A stretch of 64,000 bases of DNA from contig NZ_CAAAIM010000007.1 of assembly GCF_900639985.1 (NCBI RefSeq), positions 1 to 64,000 on the forward strand, in the 5' to 3' direction. How positions within the stretch are numbered: position 1 is the first letter of the stretch; every line of letters starts with the position of its first letter. The translations under genes and the position numbers were made by a program. Below are positions 1 to 7,785 of this stretch, one piece after another. Under the pieces are notes generated by a model that made no database searches, was not told where the DNA came from, and was given only the letters and a program-made list of their open reading frames with translations. The stretch is from Legionella rowbothamii. Lineage in GTDB: Bacteria; Pseudomonadota; Gammaproteobacteria; Legionellales; Legionellaceae.

Positions 1-114
1 GGCTCTTGAGGCGACATTGTACAATTCTTTTTTTTTTTTTGCTATAAGAGCGGTAAGAAATAGATCAGTAATTCCCTACCCTGAATTTGAGTACATGACA
101 TAAAATACATGGAG

Positions 115-140
115 CCTGGTTGCAATTACTAGGCCACGCC
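115..140. repeat. degenerate copy of CCTGGTTGC hairpin repeat
   Basis: CCTGGTTGCAA is followed by a diverged right arm ending CTAGGCCACGCC. It aligns with the clean copy downstream of folD near 21501. It lies just beyond the stop codon of the MCE-operon lipoprotein gene, the same kind of position as the other copies. A run of 13 T residues lies at 28-40. Confidence 0.45.
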
Positions 141-151
141 ACCCATGGGTT

Positions 152-745
152 TTATAAATGGGAAACCACAAATTCGGACATCAGCGCTGTAAATTGTCGT
201 GTTGCCTGATTAGCAGCTACTACACCACCATAGGGATTATCTGCAGGGCATGGGATTTGCAAGCTAATAATTTTAGACCCCATCACTTTATTATCTGAAA
301 CGCGAGTCAACACTACCTTGGCTGAAAACTGGACAACGCTAGGCTTTCTTAGGAACGTTTGCTCCAAAGATAGTAATTGAGTGTCTAGACGATAATCAGC
401 ACCCTGGCTGTATGAGCTGGAAAGCACCGCATAGAAAACACCTGTTTTTTGTAAACTTTGTACCATTAACGGATAGAGCATATCCGCAGGTGGATTACTC
501 CATGAATTTTTTACGAAAGATTCAAGCTGAAAAGGCTTATTCACATAAAGCATTTGCTCTGATTGATAGCCTGCAGCGGCATCAGGTTGAGTTACCCAAA
601 GTGCAATACGTTGAGGATGTTTTGTTAGTTGTTTATTGCTATAAGCCGTTAATTGATACTGGTTCGTCGCAGGAATTTTAACTGGTGAGCAAGCAACAAG
701 CAGCAAACTAATCAAACACAGCCCTAAACTCTTTAATCTTCTCAT
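152..745 (-). CDS. MCE-transport auxiliary lipoprotein (PqiC/DUF330-like)
   Basis: A 197-residue predicted lipoprotein with a type II signal peptide: a basic N-terminus, a hydrophobic stretch and the lipobox LLVAC with the modified Cys near residue 19. The rest resembles the ABC-transport auxiliary lipoproteins (PqiC/DUF330) that accompany MCE-domain proteins and probably help bridge the periplasm at the outer membrane. It is the last gene of a four-gene minus-strand operon and begins 3 nt after the MCE gene. It sits where an MlaC-type shuttle gene would be in a classical mla operon, and no mlaC is seen. Family assignment rests on the lipobox, length and context; the exact partner and substrate are inferred. 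Confidence 0.72.
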   Translation of the reverse strand: MRRLKSLGLCLISLLLVACSPVKIPATNQYQLTAYSNKQLTKHPQRIALWVTQPDAAAGYQSEQMLYVNKPFQLESFVKNSWSNPPADMLYPLMVQSLQKTGVFYAVLSSSYSQGADYRLDTQLLSLEQTFLRKPSVVQFSAKVVLTRVSDNKVMGSKIISLQIPCPADNPYGGVVAANQATRQFTALMSEFVVSHL

Positions 746-748
746 TAC

Positions 749-1672
749 TTATTCTCCAGGCCCTGGTTTTGGAGCTGAACTCCCGCGAATCACTACTGAA
801 GGGTTTTGACGCATTTCATTACTAACCTTTTCAAGGTTTACTGAAATAGCATTTAATCGACGTAATAATGTAGATGCAGGCGCCAAAGTTTCTTGGGAGA
901 GTTTTTCTAAAGTGTTTCTTCCTGATCCCATAGTACTCGATACGCTTGTTCCCGCATGACTTAAGCTATCAGCCATTGTTTTAAATTTAGCTACACTAGT
1001 TTGCAACTCTCGTAGCAATTGCGGAACCTCTTTACTGGATTTAGCAATATTAGTCAAAAAGACATCTGCATTTTTTATACTGTCATCAATATGCTCACTA
1101 TTCTTTGCAACCACCTGGGTTAGCTTTTCCACATTATGTAAAATATGAGACACATGTCTGGCATTTTCTTCATTGAAAATATGTTTCGCTTGAGTACTGA
1201 CATTATTAATACTCTCAGAAACCTCTTTTAAAAGATTATCTAATTGGTTAAACAAGGAAGGTTTTGCTGGAATAACTGGGTAGGGTTCTCCCGGAAGCTT
1301 CACTATAGGAGTCAAGTCAGCACTGCTCGCACTTAAACCAATATAGGTAACTCCGGTAATTCCCTGAGAAATTAAGGTTGCGGCCGTACTCTTAGTAATT
1401 GGAGTCCCATCTTCAATCGCTAAAATGAGCTCCACTTGTCTCGGATCATTCTTATTCAATTTTATTTCATTAACATAACCTACTTGCACTCCATTAAACT
1501 TAACTGGAGCATCTTTACTTAAACCCGAAGCAGCCTCATGCAAATACACGGTAAAGTTACTATATGATTTTTGATTAAAACCAACAGATAGCCACAACAT
1601 GGCAGACAAAAGCCCTGCGAATAGAACTAGGATGAAGACACCTATTAGGGTGTAGTTGGTTTTTGATTCCAA
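749..1672 (-). CDS. MCE-domain (MlaD-like) substrate-binding protein
   Basis: A 307-residue inner-membrane-anchored periplasmic protein. Residues about 7-29 form one N-terminal membrane segment. An MCE domain follows at about 38-120, with the typical GLSKDAPVKFNGVQVG and GITGVTYIGL motifs, and then a long helical tail of about 150 residues predicted to be coiled. MCE proteins form hexameric rings that bind phospholipid between an MlaE-type permease and the periplasm. The tail makes it longer than E. coli MlaD and more like the longer Ttg2C or YrbD-type proteins. The start is TTG with GGAG upstream. The four genes run permease, ATPase, MCE, lipoprotein in one direction with short gaps. Confidence 0.85.
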   Translation of the reverse strand: MESKTNYTLIGVFILVLFAGLLSAMLWLSVGFNQKSYSNFTVYLHEAASGLSKDAPVKFNGVQVGYVNEIKLNKNDPRQVELILAIEDGTPITKSTAATLISQGITGVTYIGLSASSADLTPIVKLPGEPYPVIPAKPSLFNQLDNLLKEVSESINNVSTQAKHIFNEENARHVSHILHNVEKLTQVVAKNSEHIDDSIKNADVFLTNIAKSSKEVPQLLRELQTSVAKFKTMADSLSHAGTSVSSTMGSGRNTLEKLSQETLAPASTLLRRLNAISVNLEKVSNEMRQNPSVVIRGSSAPKPGPGE

Positions 1673-1711
1673 AAAATTGATCTCCGAAACATTAATCTTG
1701 AGTTAGGAACT

Positions 1712-2449
1712 CTATATTTTACTGAAATAATCAGCGATTAATTCGTTTTTATTTTTCATTAAGTCATTAATGGGCTCTACACTCAAAATTTGCCCATCGC
1801 CAACAAAGGCTACACGATCGGTGGTACGTTTTAATGACTCAATGTCATGGCTTACCATAACAATTGTAAGATTTAATGCGTCTCGTAAAAAAACAACTAA
1901 ATCGTCAAAAAGTCGTGCACTACGCGGATCCAAACCCGTAGTAGGCTCATCAAGAAATAATAACTCAGGATCCATAGCAATTGCACGTGCTGCAGCCGCC
2001 CTTCTTTGCATTCCACCACTAAGTTCTGAAGGCAATTTGCCGGCGGCCTCTTTCGGCAAGCCAACTAAAGCTATTTTTAATAATGCCAACTCCTGCATGA
2101 ACTCCGGATCCAGTTCCGCAAATTCTTGCATAGGGAACATCACATTTTCTAAAACATTCATCGCAGCAAATAAAGCACTGTGCTGAAACAACATGCCCCA
2201 GCGGCGTCTCAACATAAATGCCTGATGTGCATCAAGACGGCTAATATCCTGGCCAAATATTTTAATATCGCCGGCAGTTGGTTTCAATAACATTAACAAG
2301 CTGCGTAAAATAGTGGTCTTACCGCTGCCCGAGCCGCCAATAATAGCCAGAATTTCGCCTTGGTTTACCGTCAAATTAATGTCCCTATGCACCCATTGAC
2401 CACCAAGAAAATTCTTCATCCCTTTGATTTCAATAATAGGGTCACTCAT
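1712..2449 (-). CDS. ABC transporter ATP-binding protein, MlaF-like
   Basis: A 245-residue ATPase that should power the MCE lipid transporter at the cytoplasmic face. Visible motifs are Walker A GGSGSGKTT (about 38-46), the Q-loop in MLFQHSALF, signature ELSGGMQRR, Walker B LLFLDEPTTGLD and the H-loop VSHD. The LSGGMQRRAAAARAIA signature and the GLDPRSA segment are typical of the MlaF/Mkl subfamily. The start codon directly abuts the stop of the permease gene, which implies translational coupling. No missing catalytic residues were seen. It may be annotated mlaF or ttg2A, but orthology to mla is inferred from context. Confidence 0.88.
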   Translation of the reverse strand: MSDPIIEIKGMKNFLGGQWVHRDINLTVNQGEILAIIGGSGSGKTTILRSLLMLLKPTAGDIKIFGQDISRLDAHQAFMLRRRWGMLFQHSALFAAMNVLENVMFPMQEFAELDPEFMQELALLKIALVGLPKEAAGKLPSELSGGMQRRAAAARAIAMDPELLFLDEPTTGLDPRSARLFDDLVVFLRDALNLTIVMVSHDIESLKRTTDRVAFVGDGQILSVEPINDLMKNKNELIADYFSKI

Positions 2450-3577
2450 CTATAACTTCATCCAACTGTAAATAATTGAGTAAATTGCATCGGCAATAAT
2501 AATTAAAAATAACGACTGAACTACACTTTTGGTCGTCTGACTTCCAATATTATTTTCTGTGCCCGGTTCAACTCTAAATCCTTGAAAACAACCTACTAAA
2601 GCAATGATTAAAGCAAATGCTGGTGCTTTATAAAGCCCAAGTCGAAATTGAGAAATACCTACAGAATCCCTTAATCGCTCTAAAAAATCAATAAAACTAA
2701 TACCTAACATATTTTGGGCCATGAACATGGAACCTAAAATACTAAAAATGTCAGACCAGAAAATTAATAAAGGAAAAGTTATTAATAGTCCTATGACCTT
2801 TGGTAACACCAAATGCTCAGTTGGCGAGAGCCCCATAGTTAACAGTGCGTCAATTTCTTCATTTATCTTCATACTGCCTAGTTGCGCCGTAAATGCGGAG
2901 CTAGTTCGTCCAGCCACAATAATTGCAGTGATTAAAGGGGAAAATTCGCGAAAAATCGCCATTCCGGATAAATAGGCAATAAACGAGTTAGCACCATATG
3001 TAGTTAATTGCAGCCCCATTTGGTAGGCTAAAACAACACCTATTAAGAATGAGAGCAAGGCAAGAATGGGCAATGCCTGAACACCTGTCGAATCCAAATT
3101 TGACATAATGCTGGGAAATTGAAAACGCCGCCAGTTTCCAAATGCATCAAAAACTCGAGTACCAAGATCCCCAATCAAAACAACTAATCCATCAACCTGA
3201 CGTAATTTTTTCTCTGCTGTTTTACCCAGCTGATAAAAAATATTTTCTTTCTTTGGAGCAGGGATTTTATAGGATATTACATCATGCTTGTCTGTAATTA
3301 AATTAAGAAGCTGGTGCTGTCTTTCAGAAAAATCGAGCAATTCAACTTGATTATCACGGCGCTTTAATTCGTCAATACATTGAATTAAGGTTAAGGCACC
3401 AGCACTATCAAAATGGCTAATCTCTTTACCATTTATCCGAACTTTCTGTGCTTTAGGTAACATTGTAGCAGTAAAGTTTTTGACTACATTACCAACATCC
3501 ATAACAGACCAAGCACCTGTACAGTTAAATTGATCGAGCTGCTCATCAAATGTTAGTTGCGGGCTATTATGTGCCAT
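2450..3577 (-). CDS. STAS-MlaE fusion permease of MCE transporter
   Basis: A 375-residue inner-membrane permease. The first 100 or so residues form a STAS-like domain, with a hydrophobic core and the segment HFDSAGALTLIQCIDEL. The remaining 270 residues are an MlaE/YrbE permease with several membrane segments and the family motif around GREFSPLITAIIVAGRTSSAFTAQLGSMK. In E. coli the STAS subunit MlaB is a separate protein; here it is fused to the permease, as in other MCE systems of proteobacteria. It is the first gene of the operon. A palindromic hairpin separates it from the upstream unrelated gene. Confidence 0.86.
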   Translation of the reverse strand: MAHNSPQLTFDEQLDQFNCTGAWSVMDVGNVVKNFTATMLPKAQKVRINGKEISHFDSAGALTLIQCIDELKRRDNQVELLDFSERQHQLLNLITDKHDVISYKIPAPKKENIFYQLGKTAEKKLRQVDGLVVLIGDLGTRVFDAFGNWRRFQFPSIMSNLDSTGVQALPILALLSFLIGVVLAYQMGLQLTTYGANSFIAYLSGMAIFREFSPLITAIIVAGRTSSAFTAQLGSMKINEEIDALLTMGLSPTEHLVLPKVIGLLITFPLLIFWSDIFSILGSMFMAQNMLGISFIDFLERLRDSVGISQFRLGLYKAPAFALIIALVGCFQGFRVEPGTENNIGSQTTKSVVQSLFLIIIADAIYSIIYSWMKL

Positions 3578-3659
3578 AAGGTTTGATTTTAATAAAAATT
3601 ATCACAAGAATAATACGAATATTGCTGAAGCGCAAAACTAATCATTTAATTTGGAACGA

Positions 3660-3690
3660 AGCCCATATTAGTATTGATCTAATATGGGCT
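3660..3690. repeat. 12-bp-stem palindrome (TAATAYGGGC family)
   Basis: AGCCCATATTAG and CTAATATGGGCT form a perfect 12-bp stem around a 7-nt loop. It lies 27 nt past the stop of the coiled-coil gene at 3717, so it may act as its terminator, though no long T tract follows. Related hairpins occur near 30155 and 37929. Confidence 0.6.
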
Positions 3691-3716
3691 CCTCCTGTTT
3701 AAGGCCAGAATTTAGA

Positions 3717-4478
3717 TTAGTTCACTGTAAGAGCGGAAATCTTTTCATTCACAGCGCCCACAACATTTGCAGTCTCTGTATTAAACTCAAAGAACTTACC
3801 TCTATAAGCACAAACTGCAGCGTACCCCACTCCCAATCCAAGAATGAAATAAGCAAGATTGCCAAAAAAGTTTTTTGCCCAACCACGATGTTGATTTATG
3901 GTTTTCATATCATCAGTAGTTTCATCAAAAAGCGCGCGAGTTTGCTCTTGGTAATGCTGTAAATCACCATCTTTAATGTATTTATCAGTTAACTGTTGTA
4001 GTGCATCATGAATACGCCCTGTTGCCAAGGTTGCGCCTTCATACGCAGCTCCTTTTGCAGCCATTCTGGCGCGCTTCTTATCAACATTTACTAATTCAGA
4101 CTCAATGTGAGCAGTTTCCAGCCTTCTAGTTACTTGGAGCTGAGGGTCAAGAGCTTCGTTATTCTCATCAACTAGACCTTCATCTCCCAAGCTAGGAACT
4201 AAATCAACTTCCGGTACTGAGAGCATTCTTTCTTTTGCTGCTATAGCTCTAGTAACTTGATCGTGTAAATCTATAAGTACTCTTTGCTTTTCATCAGAAA
4301 GTTTTCTACAAATAGTATCACCAACAAAATAATTATTATTTTTGTTTGCTTTATATTTTGTTTTAAGAGCTCCAAGCATTTCCTGGGAAGTGCATTTATC
4401 TATTTGTTCAAGAAGTTCTTTTTTGTTTCTTACAACTTTATTAAAGCTATCGGTAAGCTTTTGAGTATTTCTTCCCAT
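3717..4478 (-). CDS. hypothetical coiled-coil protein with C-terminal membrane segment
   Basis: A 253-residue protein of unknown function. An upstream in-frame ATG at 4550 exists, but GAGGTG sits 7 nt before the ATG at 4478, so the shorter form starting MGRNTQK is preferred. Residues 1-90 and about 110-200 are highly charged and helical, consistent with coiled coils. A single hydrophobic stretch (NLAYFILGLGVGYAAVCAY) lies near the C-terminus, followed by a short polar tail. This tail-anchor-like layout and the isolated monocistronic position are common among Legionella Dot/Icm substrates, but no known effector domain is recognised, so that remains speculation. The following gene on the same strand is the unrelated MCE operon. 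Confidence 0.6.
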   Translation of the reverse strand: MGRNTQKLTDSFNKVVRNKKELLEQIDKCTSQEMLGALKTKYKANKNNNYFVGDTICRKLSDEKQRVLIDLHDQVTRAIAAKERMLSVPEVDLVPSLGDEGLVDENNEALDPQLQVTRRLETAHIESELVNVDKKRARMAAKGAAYEGATLATGRIHDALQQLTDKYIKDGDLQHYQEQTRALFDETTDDMKTINQHRGWAKNFFGNLAYFILGLGVGYAAVCAYRGKFFEFNTETANVVGAVNEKISALTVN

Positions 4479-4703
4479 TAGACACCTCAGTAATATTAAT
4501 TTTGCAGATTGCGCATAAAGTAACCCAAAACAAACGAAAATACTAGTCAATCAGACAAATTAATCTCCAAATTTTTGTTAAGAACAGAAATAGCCGATGA
4601 TGTGATATTTAATCCTATCGAACAATTGTTCTCCCTCTCTGCTCTTTTTTGAAAAAATCACTCGCTCCTCTCCTATTTCATGTGGTTTGTATTGCTATTT
4701 TAT

Positions 4704-4711
4704 GATACAAT
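4704..4711 (+). promoter_or_regulatory. possible extended -10 promoter for mvaA
   Basis: TGATACAAT has the form TGn-TACAAT, about 115 nt upstream of the mvaA start. No convincing -35 box is spaced correctly, so the call is tentative. Confidence 0.25.
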
Positions 4712-4826
4712 TCACTTCATTTTTTCAAAACGAACACCAGGTATGCAAGGTAACAAAAGTCAATTTGACTCACGCGAACGCTGCCTTATTAAACTTGCGT
4801 AACGCCGGCTAAACAGAGGAGAAAGC

Positions 4827-6125
4827 ATGCCTTTAGCGCCCAATACTGACGAATTATTTTCTGGCTTTTCAAAACTTTCCCGTGAAGAACGCTTTAAAAG
4901 ATTACTTGCTTTAGGTGCAGTCACCCCTGAAGACATTGCGTTTCTCAAAAATGGCGGAGTAAAAGATTTAAATCTGGCAGATAAATTAATCGAAAATGTT
5001 ATTGGCTATTTCCAGCTTCCTTTAGGCGTGGCAACCAACTTTAATATTAATGGCTTAGATTATGTCATTCCTATGGCTGTTGAAGAAACCTCCATTATTG
5101 CCGCTCTCTCCAAATCAGCCAAATGGATTAGGCAATGTGGAGAAATCAAAGCTTGGGTTCATGGAGATTGCATTCTCGGACAAATCCAATTAGCCCAAGT
5201 TCAAGACTTCGAAAAATTCTCTCATATTTTTACCAAAAACCGCCAATACCTTATTGAAAAAGCGAATAAAGATGTTGCAGCCAATATGGTGAAACGTGGT
5301 GGTGGTGTGATTGATTTAAGTTTACGCCATCTAAAAAGAGCAGATGGTAAAGACATGGCAGTAATTCATTTAATGATGAATAGCTGTGATGCCATGGGTG
5401 CCAACATCATTAACCAAGTTTTAGAATACTTAAAAGCTCCCATTGAAGAATTAACTGGTGAAGAAGTCACCATGTGCATTTTGTCTAATCTTAACGACCA
5501 AAAACTGACAACAGCGCAAGTGACGATCCATACTATTGATCCTATCCTGGGGCAAAAATTACAAGAAGCCTCTCTTTTTGCCGAAATGGACTCCTACCGT
5601 GCAGCTACCCATAATAAGGGTGTGATGAACGGCATTGACCCTGTACTTATTGCTACTGGGAATGATTGGCGCGCTGTGGAAGCAGGAGTGCACGCCTATG
5701 CTGCTCGAGAGGGCCAATATCAAGCAATTACACGATGGCGTTATCAAGATGGCGTTCTTACTGGACAATTGACTGCCCCTATTATCGTGGGCACTATTGG
5801 CGGTGTAACCGCACTTCATCCTACGGCCAAAATGTGCTTACGTATGATGAATATCAACTCAGCTAATGAACTATCTCAAGTAATTGCCTCTGTTGGATTG
5901 GTACAAAATTTGGGTGCCCTAAAAGCCCTATGCACCGAAGGAATCATTCAAGGTCATATGAAGCTGCACATTGATAACCTGCTCTTAGCTGCAGGAGCAA
6001 ATGAAAATGAAATGCCTGAATTAAAAGAGCGCCTACAAAACTGGCTGCAAATGCACAAGCGAATTAGCCTCAACAACGCTCATGATTTACTCGCAGAAAT
6101 CAGACAAGCGCCGATTGCTGTATGA
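4827..6125 (+). CDS. mvaA: hydroxymethylglutaryl-CoA reductase, class II
   Basis: A 432-residue enzyme converting HMG-CoA to mevalonate, or the reverse in degradative users, with the length and layout of class II reductases. Family landmarks are ENVIGYFQLPLGVATNF near residue 70 with the catalytic Glu, DAMGANIINQ (dinucleotide site), THNKGVMNGIDPV with the catalytic Lys, ATGNDWRA with the catalytic Asp, GTIGGVTALHP, and a C-terminal GHMKLH with the catalytic His. AGAGGAG lies 8 nt before the ATG. The following kinase gene overlaps by 4 nt (ATGA), so the two are co-translated. The mevalonate route to isoprenoids is rare in gammaproteobacteria but known in Legionella and Coxiella, which supports an anabolic role. 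Confidence 0.93.
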   Translation: MPLAPNTDELFSGFSKLSREERFKRLLALGAVTPEDIAFLKNGGVKDLNLADKLIENVIGYFQLPLGVATNFNINGLDYVIPMAVEETSIIAALSKSAKWIRQCGEIKAWVHGDCILGQIQLAQVQDFEKFSHIFTKNRQYLIEKANKDVAANMVKRGGGVIDLSLRHLKRADGKDMAVIHLMMNSCDAMGANIINQVLEYLKAPIEELTGEEVTMCILSNLNDQKLTTAQVTIHTIDPILGQKLQEASLFAEMDSYRAATHNKGVMNGIDPVLIATGNDWRAVEAGVHAYAAREGQYQAITRWRYQDGVLTGQLTAPIIVGTIGGVTALHPTAKMCLRMMNINSANELSQVIASVGLVQNLGALKALCTEGIIQGHMKLHIDNLLLAAGANENEMPELKERLQNWLQMHKRISLNNAHDLLAEIRQAPIAV

Positions 6126-6988
6126 AATGGTTAATCCCTGCTAAAACTTTTTTATTAGGCGAATATGCGGCGGTCGCGGAAGCTTCTGCAATCGTGCTAA
6201 CGACTACCCCCTGTTTTCAACTCTCGCATAATACTGCCCCCGGTTTGGTCGGGATTCATCCACAATCGCCAGCAGGTTTATGGTGGCAGCAACAAAAAAA
6301 TATAGAAACAGGCCTATCCTGGCATGATCCCTACGCGGGCATAGGGGGAGTAGGTGCATCAAGCGCACAATTTCTCGCAAGCTACCTTGCTAGTCGCATG
6401 CTTCAAGAGAAGCGACCGGATATGGATAGCATGCTCGAAGCGTACTATCAGTCTTCGTGGACAGGCAAAGGTCTAAGACCGAGCGGCTATGATGTGATTG
6501 CTCAATCCCAACACGGATGCGTTTATATTAATAGACAAAAAGAAATAGTTCAGTGCTATAACTGGCCTTTCCATAACTTGTCTTTTTTTCTCATTCATAC
6601 TGGAGTAAAACTGGCCACGCACCATCATTTACAAGATACCGCCCTACCCACCCAAATTGATTATCTATCAAACCTGGTTGATATGGCTAAAAATGCGTTT
6701 GAACAACAAAAGTCGGAGCAATTAATTGCATGTATCAACAACTATCATGCAAAATTAGTTGAATTAGGCCTGGTAGCACAACATAGCTTAGAATTAATTA
6801 ACCAATTTAAAAGCTACCCCGAAGTGCTCGCAATAAAAGGCTGTGGTGCTTTAGGGGCTGATATTATATTACTCCTAACTTCGCGGAGTGAGGCTCCAGC
6901 ATTCGAGTCCAGACTACAGCAAGAAAATCACACACTTCTAGCAACTGAAAATTTATTAAATTTTAGCCAACCTCTTTTACCACTATAA
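6122..6988 (+). CDS. GHMP-family kinase, mevalonate pathway (mevalonate or phosphomevalonate kinase)
   Basis: A 288-residue GHMP kinase. The N-terminus carries the family start PAKTFLLGEYAAV, and the ATP-binding glycine loop is GIGGVGASSAQF near residue 78, a variant of the PxxxGLGSSAA motif. A C-terminal KGCGALGADIILLL matches the GHMP motif 3 region. Coupling to HMG-CoA reductase by a 4-nt overlap indicates that it acts on mevalonate or its phosphate. It is somewhat short for a mevalonate kinase (usually 300 or more residues), and the SGYDVI segment with an upstream Lys is also seen in phosphomevalonate kinases. Which step it catalyses cannot be settled by eye. Other pathway genes are not in this window. 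Confidence 0.78.
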   Translation: MKWLIPAKTFLLGEYAAVAEASAIVLTTTPCFQLSHNTAPGLVGIHPQSPAGLWWQQQKNIETGLSWHDPYAGIGGVGASSAQFLASYLASRMLQEKRPDMDSMLEAYYQSSWTGKGLRPSGYDVIAQSQHGCVYINRQKEIVQCYNWPFHNLSFFLIHTGVKLATHHHLQDTALPTQIDYLSNLVDMAKNAFEQQKSEQLIACINNYHAKLVELGLVAQHSLELINQFKSYPEVLAIKGCGALGADIILLLTSRSEAPAFESRLQQENHTLLATENLLNFSQPLLPL

Positions 6989-7311
6989 ATCCCATTACCC
7001 AAAAACCTCAGCATCCTGCCAGCTCCCTGAAGAAGCTACGGAGCATCAAAAAAATGGCTCTGGCGAAACATCATTCAAAATTGGAACTAAATCTGAACTC
7101 ACCCACAAATGACAACTACATATTTCTCAACCCCCCTCATTACCTAAAAAACCAAATAACAAAAAATAATTATAAAACTCAGCAATATCATAAATATACA
7201 AAAAACAACCAACTTATTCACTTTAGTACCAACAATGCCCTACTTGACAAAATAAATGAGGCCTTGAACGATAAAATTACAAAAAAAATGACAAAGATTG
7301 CAAAAAAACAC
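6989..7311. other. AT-rich intergenic region without a convincing gene
   Basis: About 320 bp of very A-rich sequence between the kinase gene and the tRNA cluster. An 87-codon frame (7054-7317) is open on the plus strand but is dominated by Asn, Lys and Tyr codons, has no clear ribosome site, and its end overlaps the tRNA promoter. It is not called as a gene. Confidence 0.5.
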
Positions 7312-7339
7312 TTGTAATTCTGCGCCAATACGGTATTAT
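7312..7339 (+). promoter_or_regulatory. sigma70-type promoter for tRNA cluster
   Basis: TTGTAA, a 16-nt spacer and TATTAT, ending 13 nt before the first tRNA-Lys. The spacing and position fit a tRNA promoter. Confidence 0.55.
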
Positions 7340-7352
7340 TTCAGCCTCTTTA

Positions 7353-7428
7353 GGGCCGTTAGCTCAGTTGGTAGAGCAGGAGGCTTTTAACCTCTGTGTC
7401 ATAGGTTCGAATCCTATACGGCCCACCA
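7353..7428 (+). tRNA. tRNA-Lys (anticodon TTT)
   Basis: A 76-nt tRNA with encoded CCA. The acceptor arms GGGCCGT and ACGGCCC pair, the anticodon loop is CTTTTAA (anticodon TTT), and the T arm contains GGTTCGAATCC. It is the first of two identical copies. Confidence 0.97.
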
Positions 7429-7472
7429 GTTTTTTGTAGTACAGTGTAGTAGTTTTAAAAGTTTGCCCTTTA

Positions 7473-7548
7473 GGGCCGTTAGCTCAGTTGGTAGAGCAGG
7501 AGGCTTTTAACCTCTGTGTCATAGGTTCGAATCCTATACGGCCCACCA
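7473..7548 (+). tRNA. tRNA-Lys (anticodon TTT), second identical copy
   Basis: Identical over all 76 nt to the copy 120 bp upstream. The 5' flank (CCTTTAG or CTCTTTAG) is also nearly the same, which suggests tandem duplication of a unit of about 120 bp. Confidence 0.97.
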
Positions 7549-7610
7549 TTCTTGGTCATAAAACCAATCAGTCGACCAAGAACATTCAGCACCCAAATTC
7601 ACACCCCAAT

Positions 7611-7687
7611 GCGCTCGTAGCTCAGCTGGATAGAGTACTTGGCTTCGAACCAAGGTGTCGGGGGTTCGAGTCCCTCCGAGCGCGCCA
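7611..7687 (+). tRNA. tRNA-Arg (anticodon TCG)
   Basis: A 77-nt tRNA with encoded CCA. GCGCTCG pairs with CGAGCGC, and the anticodon stem CTTGG/CCAAG holds the loop CTTCGAA (anticodon TCG, reading CGA). The T arm is GGGGGTTCGAGTCCC. The insertion sequence begins 70 nt downstream. Confidence 0.95.
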
Positions 7688-7757
7688 TTTATAATCTTGC
7701 GAAATGTTGTTCCTATTAAATCTGAAAAAGCAAAGTGTACTATAATTAATAATTAAT

Positions 7758-7781
7758 GGCTCTTCCCCATTTCCGGGGGCA
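7758..7781 (+). repeat. ISL3 left terminal inverted repeat
   Basis: GGCTCTTCCCCA, a 5-nt variable part, then GGGGGCA. It pairs with the right end at 9020-9043. Confidence 0.85.
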
Positions 7782-7785
7782 CTAA

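Noticed and set aside
7054..7317. 87-codon open frame before the tRNA cluster
   Set aside because: Composition is driven by A-rich DNA (Asn, Lys, Tyr), there is no ribosome site, and its end overlaps the tRNA promoter.
7698..7739. Short ATG frame (MLFLLNLKK...) left of the insertion sequence as the missing lspD start
   Set aside because: It stops after 13 codons, before the element, and is not in a position to be joined to lspD without a large rearrangement.
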